A DNA stretch of 50,598 nucleotides from an uncultured Eubacteriales bacterium. GTDB lineage: Bacteria > Bacillota > Clostridia > Lachnospirales > Anaerotignaceae. The notes under the pieces were generated by a model. That model did not search any database. It worked only from the letters and a program-made list of their open reading frames with translations, and had not been told where the DNA came from. Shown piece by piece: positions 18,419 to 27,055 of the stretch. Location of the stretch: positions 1 through 50,598 of the forward strand of contig CATJUP010000071.1 of assembly GCA_949743655.1 (NCBI GenBank), read 5' to 3'. The position numbers and the translations under genes were made by a program. Position 1 is the first letter of the stretch. Every line of letters begins with the position of its first letter.

Positions 18419-19676
18419 TTTAAAAAGAGAAAAAAGCGGAAGAATAGTATTTACAAAAGAAATGAAAAAAGAATATACAATACTTGTTCCGGATATGCTG
18501 CCTATACACTTTAACATAATGAAAAACATATTTACAAACGCCGGCTACAAAATAGAGCTTTTAGATAACAGCGGCGAAAGTGTAAAACAGCTTGGACTTA
18601 AATATATGCATAACGACATATGTTATCCCGCTTTGCTTGTAGCAGGACAATTTTTGGACGCTCTTAAAAGCGGCAAATATGATGTTAATAAAACAGCTCT
18701 TATGATAATGCAAACGGGTGGTGGGTGCAGAGCATCAAACTACATACATCTATTAAGAAAAGCACTTTTAAAAGCCGGTTATGAGAATGTACCTATAATA
18801 TCATTTAACTTATCCGGTTTAGAGCGTAACAGCGGTTTTAAACTTACACTTCCTATAATAAGGCGTATGCTTGCCGGTGTAATATATGGCGACCTTATAA
18901 TGCTTTTAAGCAACCAAACAAGACCTTACGAGGTTAAAAAAGGCGACAGTGACAGGCTTATCAAAAAATGGATTGCCGAACTCTCAAAACAGTTTACGGC
19001 ATCAAAGGGCTATAGTTTTTCTCAAATGAAAGAGAATTTTGAAAAGGTAATAAAAAGTTTTTCCGAAATAAAACTTAAAAAAGAAATTAAAACAAAAGTA
19101 GGAGTTGTAGGTGAAATATATGTTAAATATGCCAAATTTGCCAACAACAGTCTTGAAAAATTTTTAGCAGACGAAAACTGTGAGGTAATGGTTCCGGGGC
19201 TTATGGGCTTTTTAATGTTTAAAGTTGACGCGCGTGTACAGGATTTTTTAATTTATGGCGGAAGTAAAATAAAATTTACATTAGCTAAAGCGCTTTTAAG
19301 ATATTTAGAGAAAATAGAAAAAGCATTTATGGAAGCTATTGATAAATCCCGTTTTACACAACTTTCATCATACAACGATACAAAACCGCTTGTAGATAAT
19401 ATTATAGGTCTTGGCAACCGTATGGGCGAAGGCTGGTTTTTACCAGCTGAAATGATAGAACTTGTAAAACACGGTTATGACAATATAGTTTGTACACAGC
19501 CTTTTGGCTGTTTGCCTACTCACATATGCGGTAAAGGCATGGTACATAAAATAAAATCAATGTATCCTCATGCTAACATTGTGCCTGTTGATTACGATAC
19601 CGGCGCTACTAGAGTAAACCAGGAAAACCGAATAAAACTTATGCTCTCTGTGGCAAAAGAGAAATTGCTGGTATAA
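18411..19676 (+). CDS. 2-hydroxyacyl-CoA dehydratase-like protein (partner of the large activase)
   Basis: 421 aa; MHNDICYPALLVAGQF, MQTGGGCRASNYIHLL, QPFGCLPTHICGKGM; strong RBS caggaggaaaaatta; 8-nt overlap with upstream gene. Confidence 0.75.
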   Translation: MADLKREKSGRIVFTKEMKKEYTILVPDMLPIHFNIMKNIFTNAGYKIELLDNSGESVKQLGLKYMHNDICYPALLVAGQFLDALKSGKYDVNKTALMIMQTGGGCRASNYIHLLRKALLKAGYENVPIISFNLSGLERNSGFKLTLPIIRRMLAGVIYGDLIMLLSNQTRPYEVKKGDSDRLIKKWIAELSKQFTASKGYSFSQMKENFEKVIKSFSEIKLKKEIKTKVGVVGEIYVKYAKFANNSLEKFLADENCEVMVPGLMGFLMFKVDARVQDFLIYGGSKIKFTLAKALLRYLEKIEKAFMEAIDKSRFTQLSSYNDTKPLVDNIIGLGNRMGEGWFLPAEMIELVKHGYDNIVCTQPFGCLPTHICGKGMVHKIKSMYPHANIVPVDYDTGATRVNQENRIKLMLSVAKEKLLV

Positions 19677-19686
19677 AAATACTGAA

Positions 19687-19723
19687 TTAACTTTTAAAAC
19701 CGCGATGCGGTTTTAAAAGTTAA
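19687..19723 (+). terminator. Perfect terminator-like hairpin
   Basis: ttaacttttaaaaccgc-gat-gcggttttaaaagttaa, 17-bp perfect stem. Confidence 0.75.
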
Positions 19724-19901
19724 TCAAACATATTACAGCCGCTAAAAAATTCTTTTTTTCCAGTTAAATTTTATGTTATAATCACCGCCTATGTACCAAT
19801 ACTTTCTAACAAATTACAGTCTGCAAAAATATTATTACTCAAAATTATAACCCTCATAAACAAAATCGTATAACAATTCAATTATGCAAAAAATGCAAAA
19901 A

Positions 19902-19939
19902 AATGAAACTACCCATTTTAATTACTTGGTAGTTTCATT
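19902..19939 (-). terminator. Intrinsic terminator of the etf operon
   Basis: Minus strand: aatgaaactacc-(14 nt)-ggtagtttcatt followed by tttttgcatttttt. Confidence 0.75.
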
Positions 19940-20005
19940 AAAAATTTGGTTTATTTGTTAAAGTTTTTTAAAAATATCAGTTGTGCAAAAATCCACACAA
20001 TGACT

Positions 20006-20977
20006 TTACGCTCTTAATTTTTTAATTTCGTTTATCATTTCAGGTATTACCTGCATAACGTTTCCTACTATGCCAACATTAGCCACATCAAATATAGGCG
20101 CGTCCTCATCTTTGTTTATAGCCACAATATAGTCAGAGCCAACCATTCCTGTAACATGCTGTGTAGCGCCAGATATACCACAGGCGATATAAAGTTTAGG
20201 AGCTACAATTTTACCTGATTGACCTATTTGGTGTGCTCTTGAAATCCAGCCGGATTCTATAGGCGCTCTTGTTGCGCCAACAACACCGCCTAAAACGTCA
20301 GCAAGCTCTTTAACAAGAGAGAAATTCTCGGCAGAACCCATTCCACGACCGCCAGCTACAATAACCTCTGCGTCTTCAAGATTTACAGACTCTGAAATTT
20401 CTTTTACAACGTCAACAATTTTAGTTTTTACATTTTCAGGTGTTATATTCTCGTTTATAATCTCCGCTGTACTTTCGGCTGGTTCACATTTTTTAAACAC
20501 ACCGCCTCTTATTGTAGCCATTTGAGGCAATGTATCAATTACATTTTCGGCAAGTATTGTGCCGCCATAAACAGGGCAAGTGAAATGTATTTTTCCGTCA
20601 TCACCCATTTTAATGCCTGTAACATCGCTTGCGCAGCCTGTGTTAAGTTTTACGGCTACTCGTGGAGCAAGGTCTTTACCATTTTGAGTAGCGCCTATAA
20701 ATACAGCTTCTGGGTTATATTTTTTGCAAATCTCAGCAACAGCAAAAGCGTACTCATCTGATGAGTAATCTGAATTTAACTCAACAGTAATTACGGCGTC
20801 AGCGCCATAATTGGCTGCTTGTTTAGCTGTTTCGGCTAAGTTTTTGCCTAAAACAACAGCTACTGTTTTTAAACTTTTAGCAGCGGCTATTTCTTTAGCA
20901 GGTGTAATCATTTCAAGACCTACATTTTTAATAACGCCTTCCGCCGTTTCCATTACAACAAAAATACAGTTATCCAT
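20006..20977 (-). CDS. etfA: Electron transfer flavoprotein alpha subunit
   Basis: 323 aa; ETF alpha FAD motif (GGRGMGSAENF...TRAPIESGWISRAHQIGQSGK...YIACGISGATQHVTGM). Confidence 0.95.
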   Translation of the reverse strand: MDNCIFVVMETAEGVIKNVGLEMITPAKEIAAAKSLKTVAVVLGKNLAETAKQAANYGADAVITVELNSDYSSDEYAFAVAEICKKYNPEAVFIGATQNGKDLAPRVAVKLNTGCASDVTGIKMGDDGKIHFTCPVYGGTILAENVIDTLPQMATIRGGVFKKCEPAESTAEIINENITPENVKTKIVDVVKEISESVNLEDAEVIVAGGRGMGSAENFSLVKELADVLGGVVGATRAPIESGWISRAHQIGQSGKIVAPKLYIACGISGATQHVTGMVGSDYIVAINKDEDAPIFDVANVGIVGNVMQVIPEMINEIKKLRA

Positions 20978-20992
20978 TTTATTTGCCCCTCC

Positions 20993-21784
20993 TTAGAATA
21001 CTTTGGCATCTTTCAAAATTTCCATAGCCTTTGCCATTGTGTCCTCAAACGTTTTTTCGTTTATTTTAACGCCAGCCTGTTTTTTAGGAGGCTCACTTAA
21101 AGAAATAACTTTTACTGAAGGAACAATTTTATCATCCTCAACACCTAAATCAGCTTTTGAAATTTCGCCTATAGGTATTTTTCTTGCTGCCATTTTGCTT
21201 TTCATTGTAGGGTATCTTGGGTCATAAGCTGGTTTATTTACAGTAACAACAGCCGGAAGAGAAGTCTCAACAACATTATATCCTTCTTCTGTTTCTTGTT
21301 TTACTGATATTCCGCCGTCTTTAAGCTCTATATCAACTATACCTGTAACACAGCCAATTCCAAGTCTTTCGGCAAGCTGTGCGCCTACCATTCCCGTTGT
21401 GCAGTCAGTAGTTTCTTTACCACAGAATATAATATCAAATTTAGCGCCGTTAAGCTCTTCAATTTTTGCTACAGCTTTTGAAAGAGTATATCCTGTTGTA
21501 AGGCTGTCCATATCACCCAAACCATCTTCATTTACAATATAAGCCTTAGACGCACCAACAGCGAGACAGCTTTTAAGAGCGTCTTTAGCTTTTTCTGGTC
21601 CTATAGCCACTACAGTTATAGTACCCTCATTAGCCTCTTTAAGTCTTGTAGCCATTTCAAGAGCATAAGTATCAAAAGCGTTAGCCACCATTGTTACTCC
21701 GTCAACAGCTGGTTTTCCAGATGAGTTAAGCCCAATTTTGACAGAATCGTCAGGAACTTGCTTTACACATACTAATATTTCCAT
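20993..21784 (-). CDS. etfB: Electron transfer flavoprotein beta subunit
   Basis: 263 aa; MEILVCVKQVPDDSVKIG; FCGKETTDCTTGMVGAQLAERLG; MAARKIPI. Confidence 0.95.
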   Translation of the reverse strand: MEILVCVKQVPDDSVKIGLNSSGKPAVDGVTMVANAFDTYALEMATRLKEANEGTITVVAIGPEKAKDALKSCLAVGASKAYIVNEDGLGDMDSLTTGYTLSKAVAKIEELNGAKFDIIFCGKETTDCTTGMVGAQLAERLGIGCVTGIVDIELKDGGISVKQETEEGYNVVETSLPAVVTVNKPAYDPRYPTMKSKMAARKIPIGEISKADLGVEDDKIVPSVKVISLSEPPKKQAGVKINEKTFEDTMAKAMEILKDAKVF

Positions 21785-21903
21785 TATTTAACCTCCATAA
21801 TATTTAAAACATTGAGGGTTTTACCCTTGATCCATAATGGGAAACTCTTGTTTCCCCAAAAATTAAAAACATATACCTTTTAAAAGGGCTGCGCCCTATT
21901 AAT

Positions 21904-23043
21904 TTACATTCCTTTAAGTACGCTTTTAGCTATTACACTTCTTTGAATTTGATTTGTTCCTTCATAAATCTGGAATATTTTAGCGTCTCTTAAAAGTTTT
22001 TCAACGGGATATTCACGGCTATAGCCGTATCCGCCTAATATCTGTATAGCGTCAAGAGCCACTTGTACGGCTATATCTCCAGCATAACATTTAGCTATAG
22101 CGCTTTCTTTGGCAAATGATAGACCTTGTTCTTGTCTTAATACCGCTTGAACAACCATGGCTCTGGCTGTTTCGGTTTTTATGTCCATATCAGCTAACAT
22201 AAATTGTATAGCTTGATGATTTGATATAGGACTTCCAAAAGTTATTCTCTGTTTTGAATATTTAACAGCCTCTTCTATACATCTTTGAGCTATTCCAACA
22301 GCGCCCGCGCCAACATAAGCTCTTGACATGTCAAGCGTTTTCATGGCTATCATAAAGCCCATTCCCTCTTTGCCCAAAAGCGCGCTATGAGGCAACCTAA
22401 CATCCTCTAATACAACGTCAGTTGTGTTTGAGGTTCTAATACCCATTTTGTTCTCGTGGTTTCCAACACTAAGTCCTTCTGTGCCTTTAGGCACTATAAA
22501 AGCGCTTATACCTCTTATTCCCCTCGACTTATTCGTCATGGCAAATATAACATAAAAATCAGCTATACCGCCATTTGTTATAAAACACTTTCTGCCGTTT
22601 AAAACATATCCGTCATCATCTTTTACAGCTACTGTTTTTGTATTTGATGAGTCAGAACCAGCCATAGGCTCGGTAAGTCCAAAAGCTGCCTGTCCGCCGT
22701 TAAGCACTATATCACAAGCCCACTTTTTTTGTTCTTCACTTCCCGCTATAAGTACAGGTCTTAAAGCAAGCCCTGTAGCCGACATAGTAGTGTAAAATCC
22801 CGCGTCAGCTTTTGCCATTTCCTCACATATAGCGGCACATGTAACAGCGTCTATACCCACACCGCCATATTGTTCAGGCACTTCAATAGCGCTAAGCCCC
22901 ATTTCGGCGCCCATTTTAACAATATTTTCTGGAAACTCGCCTGACATATCAAATTCTTTACACTGTTCTTTTACCTCGTTTTCGCAAAACTCTTTTACTG
23001 TGGCTACAAGTTCTTTGCCTTCCTCTGTTAAAATATAACCCAT
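21904..23043 (-). CDS. Acyl-CoA dehydrogenase paralogue 1
   Basis: 379 aa; AFGLTEPMAGSDSSNTKTVA, GRKCFITNGG, ILGGYGYSREYPVEKLLRDAKIFQIYEGTNQIQR with catalytic Glu. Confidence 0.95.
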   Translation of the reverse strand: MGYILTEEGKELVATVKEFCENEVKEQCKEFDMSGEFPENIVKMGAEMGLSAIEVPEQYGGVGIDAVTCAAICEEMAKADAGFYTTMSATGLALRPVLIAGSEEQKKWACDIVLNGGQAAFGLTEPMAGSDSSNTKTVAVKDDDGYVLNGRKCFITNGGIADFYVIFAMTNKSRGIRGISAFIVPKGTEGLSVGNHENKMGIRTSNTTDVVLEDVRLPHSALLGKEGMGFMIAMKTLDMSRAYVGAGAVGIAQRCIEEAVKYSKQRITFGSPISNHQAIQFMLADMDIKTETARAMVVQAVLRQEQGLSFAKESAIAKCYAGDIAVQVALDAIQILGGYGYSREYPVEKLLRDAKIFQIYEGTNQIQRSVIAKSVLKGM

Positions 23044-23072
23044 TTGCCGTTTCCTTTCTCACTAAAATTTAA

Positions 23073-24212
23073 TTAAAATTTTCCCATAACGGCTCTTGAT
23101 ATTACTATACGCTGTATTTGGTTTGTTCCCTCATATATTTGGAATATTTTAGCGTCTCTTAAAAGTTTTTCAACCGGATACTCACGGCTGTAGCCATATC
23201 CGCCCAATATTTGTATAGCGTCAAGAGCCACCTCAACAGATATATCTCCAGCGTAACATTTAGCTATAGCGCTTTCTTTATTAAAAGGAAGTCCCATTTC
23301 TTGAAGTGTGAGAGCGTGTATAACCATTTGACGCGCTGTTTCGGTTTTGATTTCCATATCAGCTAACATAAACTGTATAGCCTGAAATTTTCCTATAGGT
23401 TTTCCAAATGTTACTCTTTGTTTTGAATAAGCTACAGCCTCGTCAACACATCTTTGAGCTATTCCAACAGCGCCTACACCAACAAAAGTTCTTGATAAAT
23501 CAAGCGTTTTCATTGCTATTTTAAAGCCCTCTCCCTCTTTGCCAAGCATAGCTGAGGCAGGAACACGAACGTCCTCAAAAACAACATCAGTTGTGTTTGA
23601 TGTTCTTATTCCCATTTTGTTTTCCTCGTTGCCTGCGCTTAAGCCTGGAGTGCCAGAAAATATAAGAAAAGCTGAAATTCCCTTATTGCCCGCTGTTTTA
23701 TCTGTAGCGGCTGTAACAACATAAAAGTCAGATATAGCTCCATTTGTAATAAAGCATTTTCTTCCGTTTATAATATAATCGTCACCGTCTTTTACAGCAG
23801 TTGTTTTACAGCATGAAGGGTCAGAACCGCCCATAGGCTCCGTAAGACAAAATGCGCCATGTTTGCCGTTAAGTATTAAATCGCTTACTTGCTGTTTTTG
23901 CTCTTCAGTACCAGCTATAAGCACAGGTTTATACCCAAGGTTTGTAGCTGTCATTGTTGTGTAAAAACCAGCGTCAGCTTTTGCCATTTCCTCATAAAGA
24001 GCAGCGGCTGTTATTTTATCAATACCTATTCCGCCATACTCCTCCGGTACTTCAAGAGCATTAAGTCCCATTTCGCAAGCCTTTTCGTACATTTCTTTTG
24101 GCCACTCACCGGATATATCGTACTCTTTGCACTGTTCTTTTACTTCATTTTCACAAAACTCTTTTACTGTAGCTAATAAATCTTTTCCTTCTTCATTAAG
24201 TATATATCCCAC
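23073..24212 (-). CDS. Acyl-CoA dehydrogenase paralogue 2
   Basis: 379 aa; same domain motifs, CLTEPMGGSDPSCCKTTA, YEGTNQIQR. Confidence 0.95.
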   Translation of the reverse strand: MGYILNEEGKDLLATVKEFCENEVKEQCKEYDISGEWPKEMYEKACEMGLNALEVPEEYGGIGIDKITAAALYEEMAKADAGFYTTMTATNLGYKPVLIAGTEEQKQQVSDLILNGKHGAFCLTEPMGGSDPSCCKTTAVKDGDDYIINGRKCFITNGAISDFYVVTAATDKTAGNKGISAFLIFSGTPGLSAGNEENKMGIRTSNTTDVVFEDVRVPASAMLGKEGEGFKIAMKTLDLSRTFVGVGAVGIAQRCVDEAVAYSKQRVTFGKPIGKFQAIQFMLADMEIKTETARQMVIHALTLQEMGLPFNKESAIAKCYAGDISVEVALDAIQILGGYGYSREYPVEKLLRDAKIFQIYEGTNQIQRIVISRAVMGKF

Positions 24213-24391
24213 TATAAATTACCCCTCTATTATAAATTTTTTAATATGCTTTGTCAAACAAAAACCAGCGTTACTCTTTAGCAAAATCCAATAGACTTTT
24301 TTGTGGCGCTAAAAGCGATACAAAAAACTTTAAATAAGTATTTAACGCCACATAAAATTTTTATTAAGTCTATTATTTATTTTTAAAAGTC

Positions 24392-24408
24392 TTGTGCATA
24401 TTGCGCAA
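24392..24408. promoter_or_regulatory. Operator-like pseudo-palindrome A
   Basis: TTGTGCA-TAT-TGCGCAA; shares core GTGCANNNTGCGC with 28857-28869. Confidence 0.35.
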
Positions 24409-24455
24409 TTTTTACTTACTCTTATTTAAATTGGCGTTATCCACAAAAATGTTTA

Positions 24456-25592
24456 TTAAAATTTACCCATAACCGCGCGGGATATAACCGTTCTTTGAAT
24501 TTGGTTTGTTCCCTCATATATTTGGAATATTTTAGCGTCTCTTAAAAGTTTCTCTACAGGATATTCACGACTATAACCATATCCGCCCAATATCTGTATA
24601 GCGTCAAGCGCCACCTCAACAGCTATATCTCCAGCGTAGCATTTAGCTATAGCGCTCTCTTTGGCATAAGGTAATCCCTCATCTTGAAGTTTTAAAGCGT
24701 GCAAAGACATTTGGCGAGCTGTCTCGGTTTTAATTTCCATATCGGCAAGCATAAACTGTATAGCCTGAAATTTTCCTATTGGCTGACCGAATGTAACTCT
24801 TTGTTTAGAGTACGCCACAGCCTCATCTATACATCTTTGAGCAACGCCAACAGCGCCTATACCCATTACAGCCCTTGCCATGTCAAGTGTTTGCATAGCT
24901 ATTTTAAAACCGTCTCCCTCTTTACCTATTAAGCAGTCTTCTGGTATTTCCATGTCTTCAAAAACAACATCTGTAGTGTTTGAGGTTCTTATACCCATTT
25001 TATTCTCCTCATTGCCAACACTTAAACCAGGTGTACCTTTTTCAACATAAAAAGCGCTCATTCCTTTTACGCCTTTTTCTTTGTCTGTCATTGCCGTTAC
25101 TATGTAAAAATCAGCTATACCGCCATTTGTTATAAAACATTTTCTTCCATTAAGAACATATTTGCCATCTTTTTTGATAGCTGTTGTTTTGTTATTTGAC
25201 GCGTCAGAACCCGCCATAGGTTCTGTAAGACAAAACGCGCCGTATCCGCCATTTATAAGTATATCAGCCGCTTTTTGTGCCAAATCATCTCTTTTACCTA
25301 TTATAAGCGGTTTAAGTGTAAGATTTGTAACAGCCATTGTTGTAAAAAATCCGGCATCAGCTTTTGCCATTTCCTCATAAAGAGCGGCATAAGTAGTGCG
25401 GCTTATTCCTATTCCGCCATATTCCTCTGGCACTTCTATAGCATTAAGCCCCATTTCGCCGGCTTTTTGGTACATTTCTTCAGCCCACTCGCCCGAAACG
25501 TCATATTCTTTACACTGTTCTTTTACCTCTTTTTCGCAAAATTCTTTTACTGTAGATAATAAATCTTTTCCCTCTTCATCAAGAATATACAT
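24456..25592 (-). CDS. Acyl-CoA dehydrogenase paralogue 3
   Basis: 378 aa; CLTEPMAGSDASNNKTTA, YEGTNQIQR. Confidence 0.95.
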   Translation of the reverse strand: MYILDEEGKDLLSTVKEFCEKEVKEQCKEYDVSGEWAEEMYQKAGEMGLNAIEVPEEYGGIGISRTTYAALYEEMAKADAGFFTTMAVTNLTLKPLIIGKRDDLAQKAADILINGGYGAFCLTEPMAGSDASNNKTTAIKKDGKYVLNGRKCFITNGGIADFYIVTAMTDKEKGVKGMSAFYVEKGTPGLSVGNEENKMGIRTSNTTDVVFEDMEIPEDCLIGKEGDGFKIAMQTLDMARAVMGIGAVGVAQRCIDEAVAYSKQRVTFGQPIGKFQAIQFMLADMEIKTETARQMSLHALKLQDEGLPYAKESAIAKCYAGDIAVEVALDAIQILGGYGYSREYPVEKLLRDAKIFQIYEGTNQIQRTVISRAVMGKF

Positions 25593-25608
25593 TTTTTACA
25601 CCTCTATA

Positions 25609-26745
25609 TCAAAATTTACCCATTATTGAGCGTGATATAACCATTCTTTGAATTTGATTTGTTCCCTCATATAACTGGAATATTTTAGCGTCTCTCAGAA
25701 GTTTTTCAACAGGGTACTCACGGCTGTAACCATATCCGCCCAATATCTGTATAGCGTCAAGAGCCACTTGTACTGCCATATCACCAGAATAGCATTTAGC
25801 TATAGCGCTTTCTTTTGAGTATGGAAGTCCCATTTCTTGCAACTGCATAGCGTGAAGCGACATTTGACGTGCCGTTTCGGTTTTAATTTCCATATCGGCG
25901 AGCATAAACTGTATAGCTTGAAATTTTCCTATTGGCTGACCGAATGTAATTCTTTGTTTAGAGTACGCAACAGCCTCATCCACACATCTTTGCATAATAC
26001 CTGTAGCACCTATACCCATAAGCGCCCTTGTAATATCAAGTGTTTCCATACATGTAACAAAACCTGTTCCCTCCTCACCAATAAGTGCTGACGCGGGAAC
26101 TCTCATATCCTCAAAAACAACGTCTGTAGTGTTTGAGGTTCTTATACCCATTTTATTTTCCTCGTTACCAGCGCTTAAACCTGGAGTACCTTTTTCAACA
26201 AGAAAAGCGCTCATTCCTTTTACGCCTTTTTCTTTGTCTGTCATTGCTGTTACTATGTAAAAGTCAGCTATACCGCCGTTTGTTATAAAACATTTTCTTC
26301 CGTTTATAATATAGTCATCGCCGTCTTTTACAGCGGTTGTTTTATTGTTTGAAGCGTCAGAACCCGCCATAGGCTCTGTAAGACAAAATGCACCATATCC
26401 GCCTTCCAAAAGTAGAGTTGCAGCGCGCTGAATTTGGTCTTCCCTTCCGGCTATAAGAAGTGGCTTCATAGCAAGATTAGCCGCCGACATTGTTGTAAAA
26501 AGTCCGGCATCGGCTTTACTCATTTCTTCATAAAGAGCAGCTATAGTTGTTTTGTTAAGCCCCAAACCGCCGTACTCCTCTGGTACTTCAAGAGCATTAA
26601 GCCCCATTTCGCTTGCTTTATCGTTAATATCTTTTGGCCACTCGCCCGATACATCGTATTCTTTGCATTGCTCTTTTACTTCTTTTTCACAAAACTCTTT
26701 TACTGTAGCTAATAAATCTTTTCCCTCATCGTCAAGAATATACAT
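25609..26745 (-). CDS. Acyl-CoA dehydrogenase paralogue 4
   Basis: 378 aa; CLTEPMAGSDASNNKTTA, LYEGTNQIQR. Confidence 0.95.
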   Translation of the reverse strand: MYILDDEGKDLLATVKEFCEKEVKEQCKEYDVSGEWPKDINDKASEMGLNALEVPEEYGGLGLNKTTIAALYEEMSKADAGLFTTMSAANLAMKPLLIAGREDQIQRAATLLLEGGYGAFCLTEPMAGSDASNNKTTAVKDGDDYIINGRKCFITNGGIADFYIVTAMTDKEKGVKGMSAFLVEKGTPGLSAGNEENKMGIRTSNTTDVVFEDMRVPASALIGEEGTGFVTCMETLDITRALMGIGATGIMQRCVDEAVAYSKQRITFGQPIGKFQAIQFMLADMEIKTETARQMSLHAMQLQEMGLPYSKESAIAKCYSGDMAVQVALDAIQILGGYGYSREYPVEKLLRDAKIFQLYEGTNQIQRMVISRSIMGKF

Positions 26746-27055
26746 AATTTTTCCCTCCTAAAACTGTGGGTATAGTTTTACCCGCTTCTGCTTTGGGGTT
26801 TTAAATAGGCGTTTTTAAACGCCTGAGAAGTCTTTGACCCACAAAGCCATTAACAGAAATTTACGTTTCTTTTATGAATATATTTTTATTAATCAGCATA
26901 TAGAGTATGTTGTATTATAAAGGGAAACAAATGTTTCCCTTTTAAATTTTTTACCACGCTTTAAGCATACAGCAGCTCTACAAATGAAGTAAATACCAGC
27001 GCAGCCATTATCTAAAGTGTGCCAGAGTATGAGACTTTTATCCCCGCATTAAAAA

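Noticed and set aside
18400-18425. Frameshift or pseudogene splitting the large activase
   Set aside because: The second ORF has its own strong RBS (aggagg) and ATG with only an 8-nt overlap; looks like translational coupling.
23889-26761. Several + strand ORFs antisense to the ACAD genes with similar sequences to one another
   Set aside because: Their mutual similarity reflects the ACAD paralogy on the other strand, not a real protein family.
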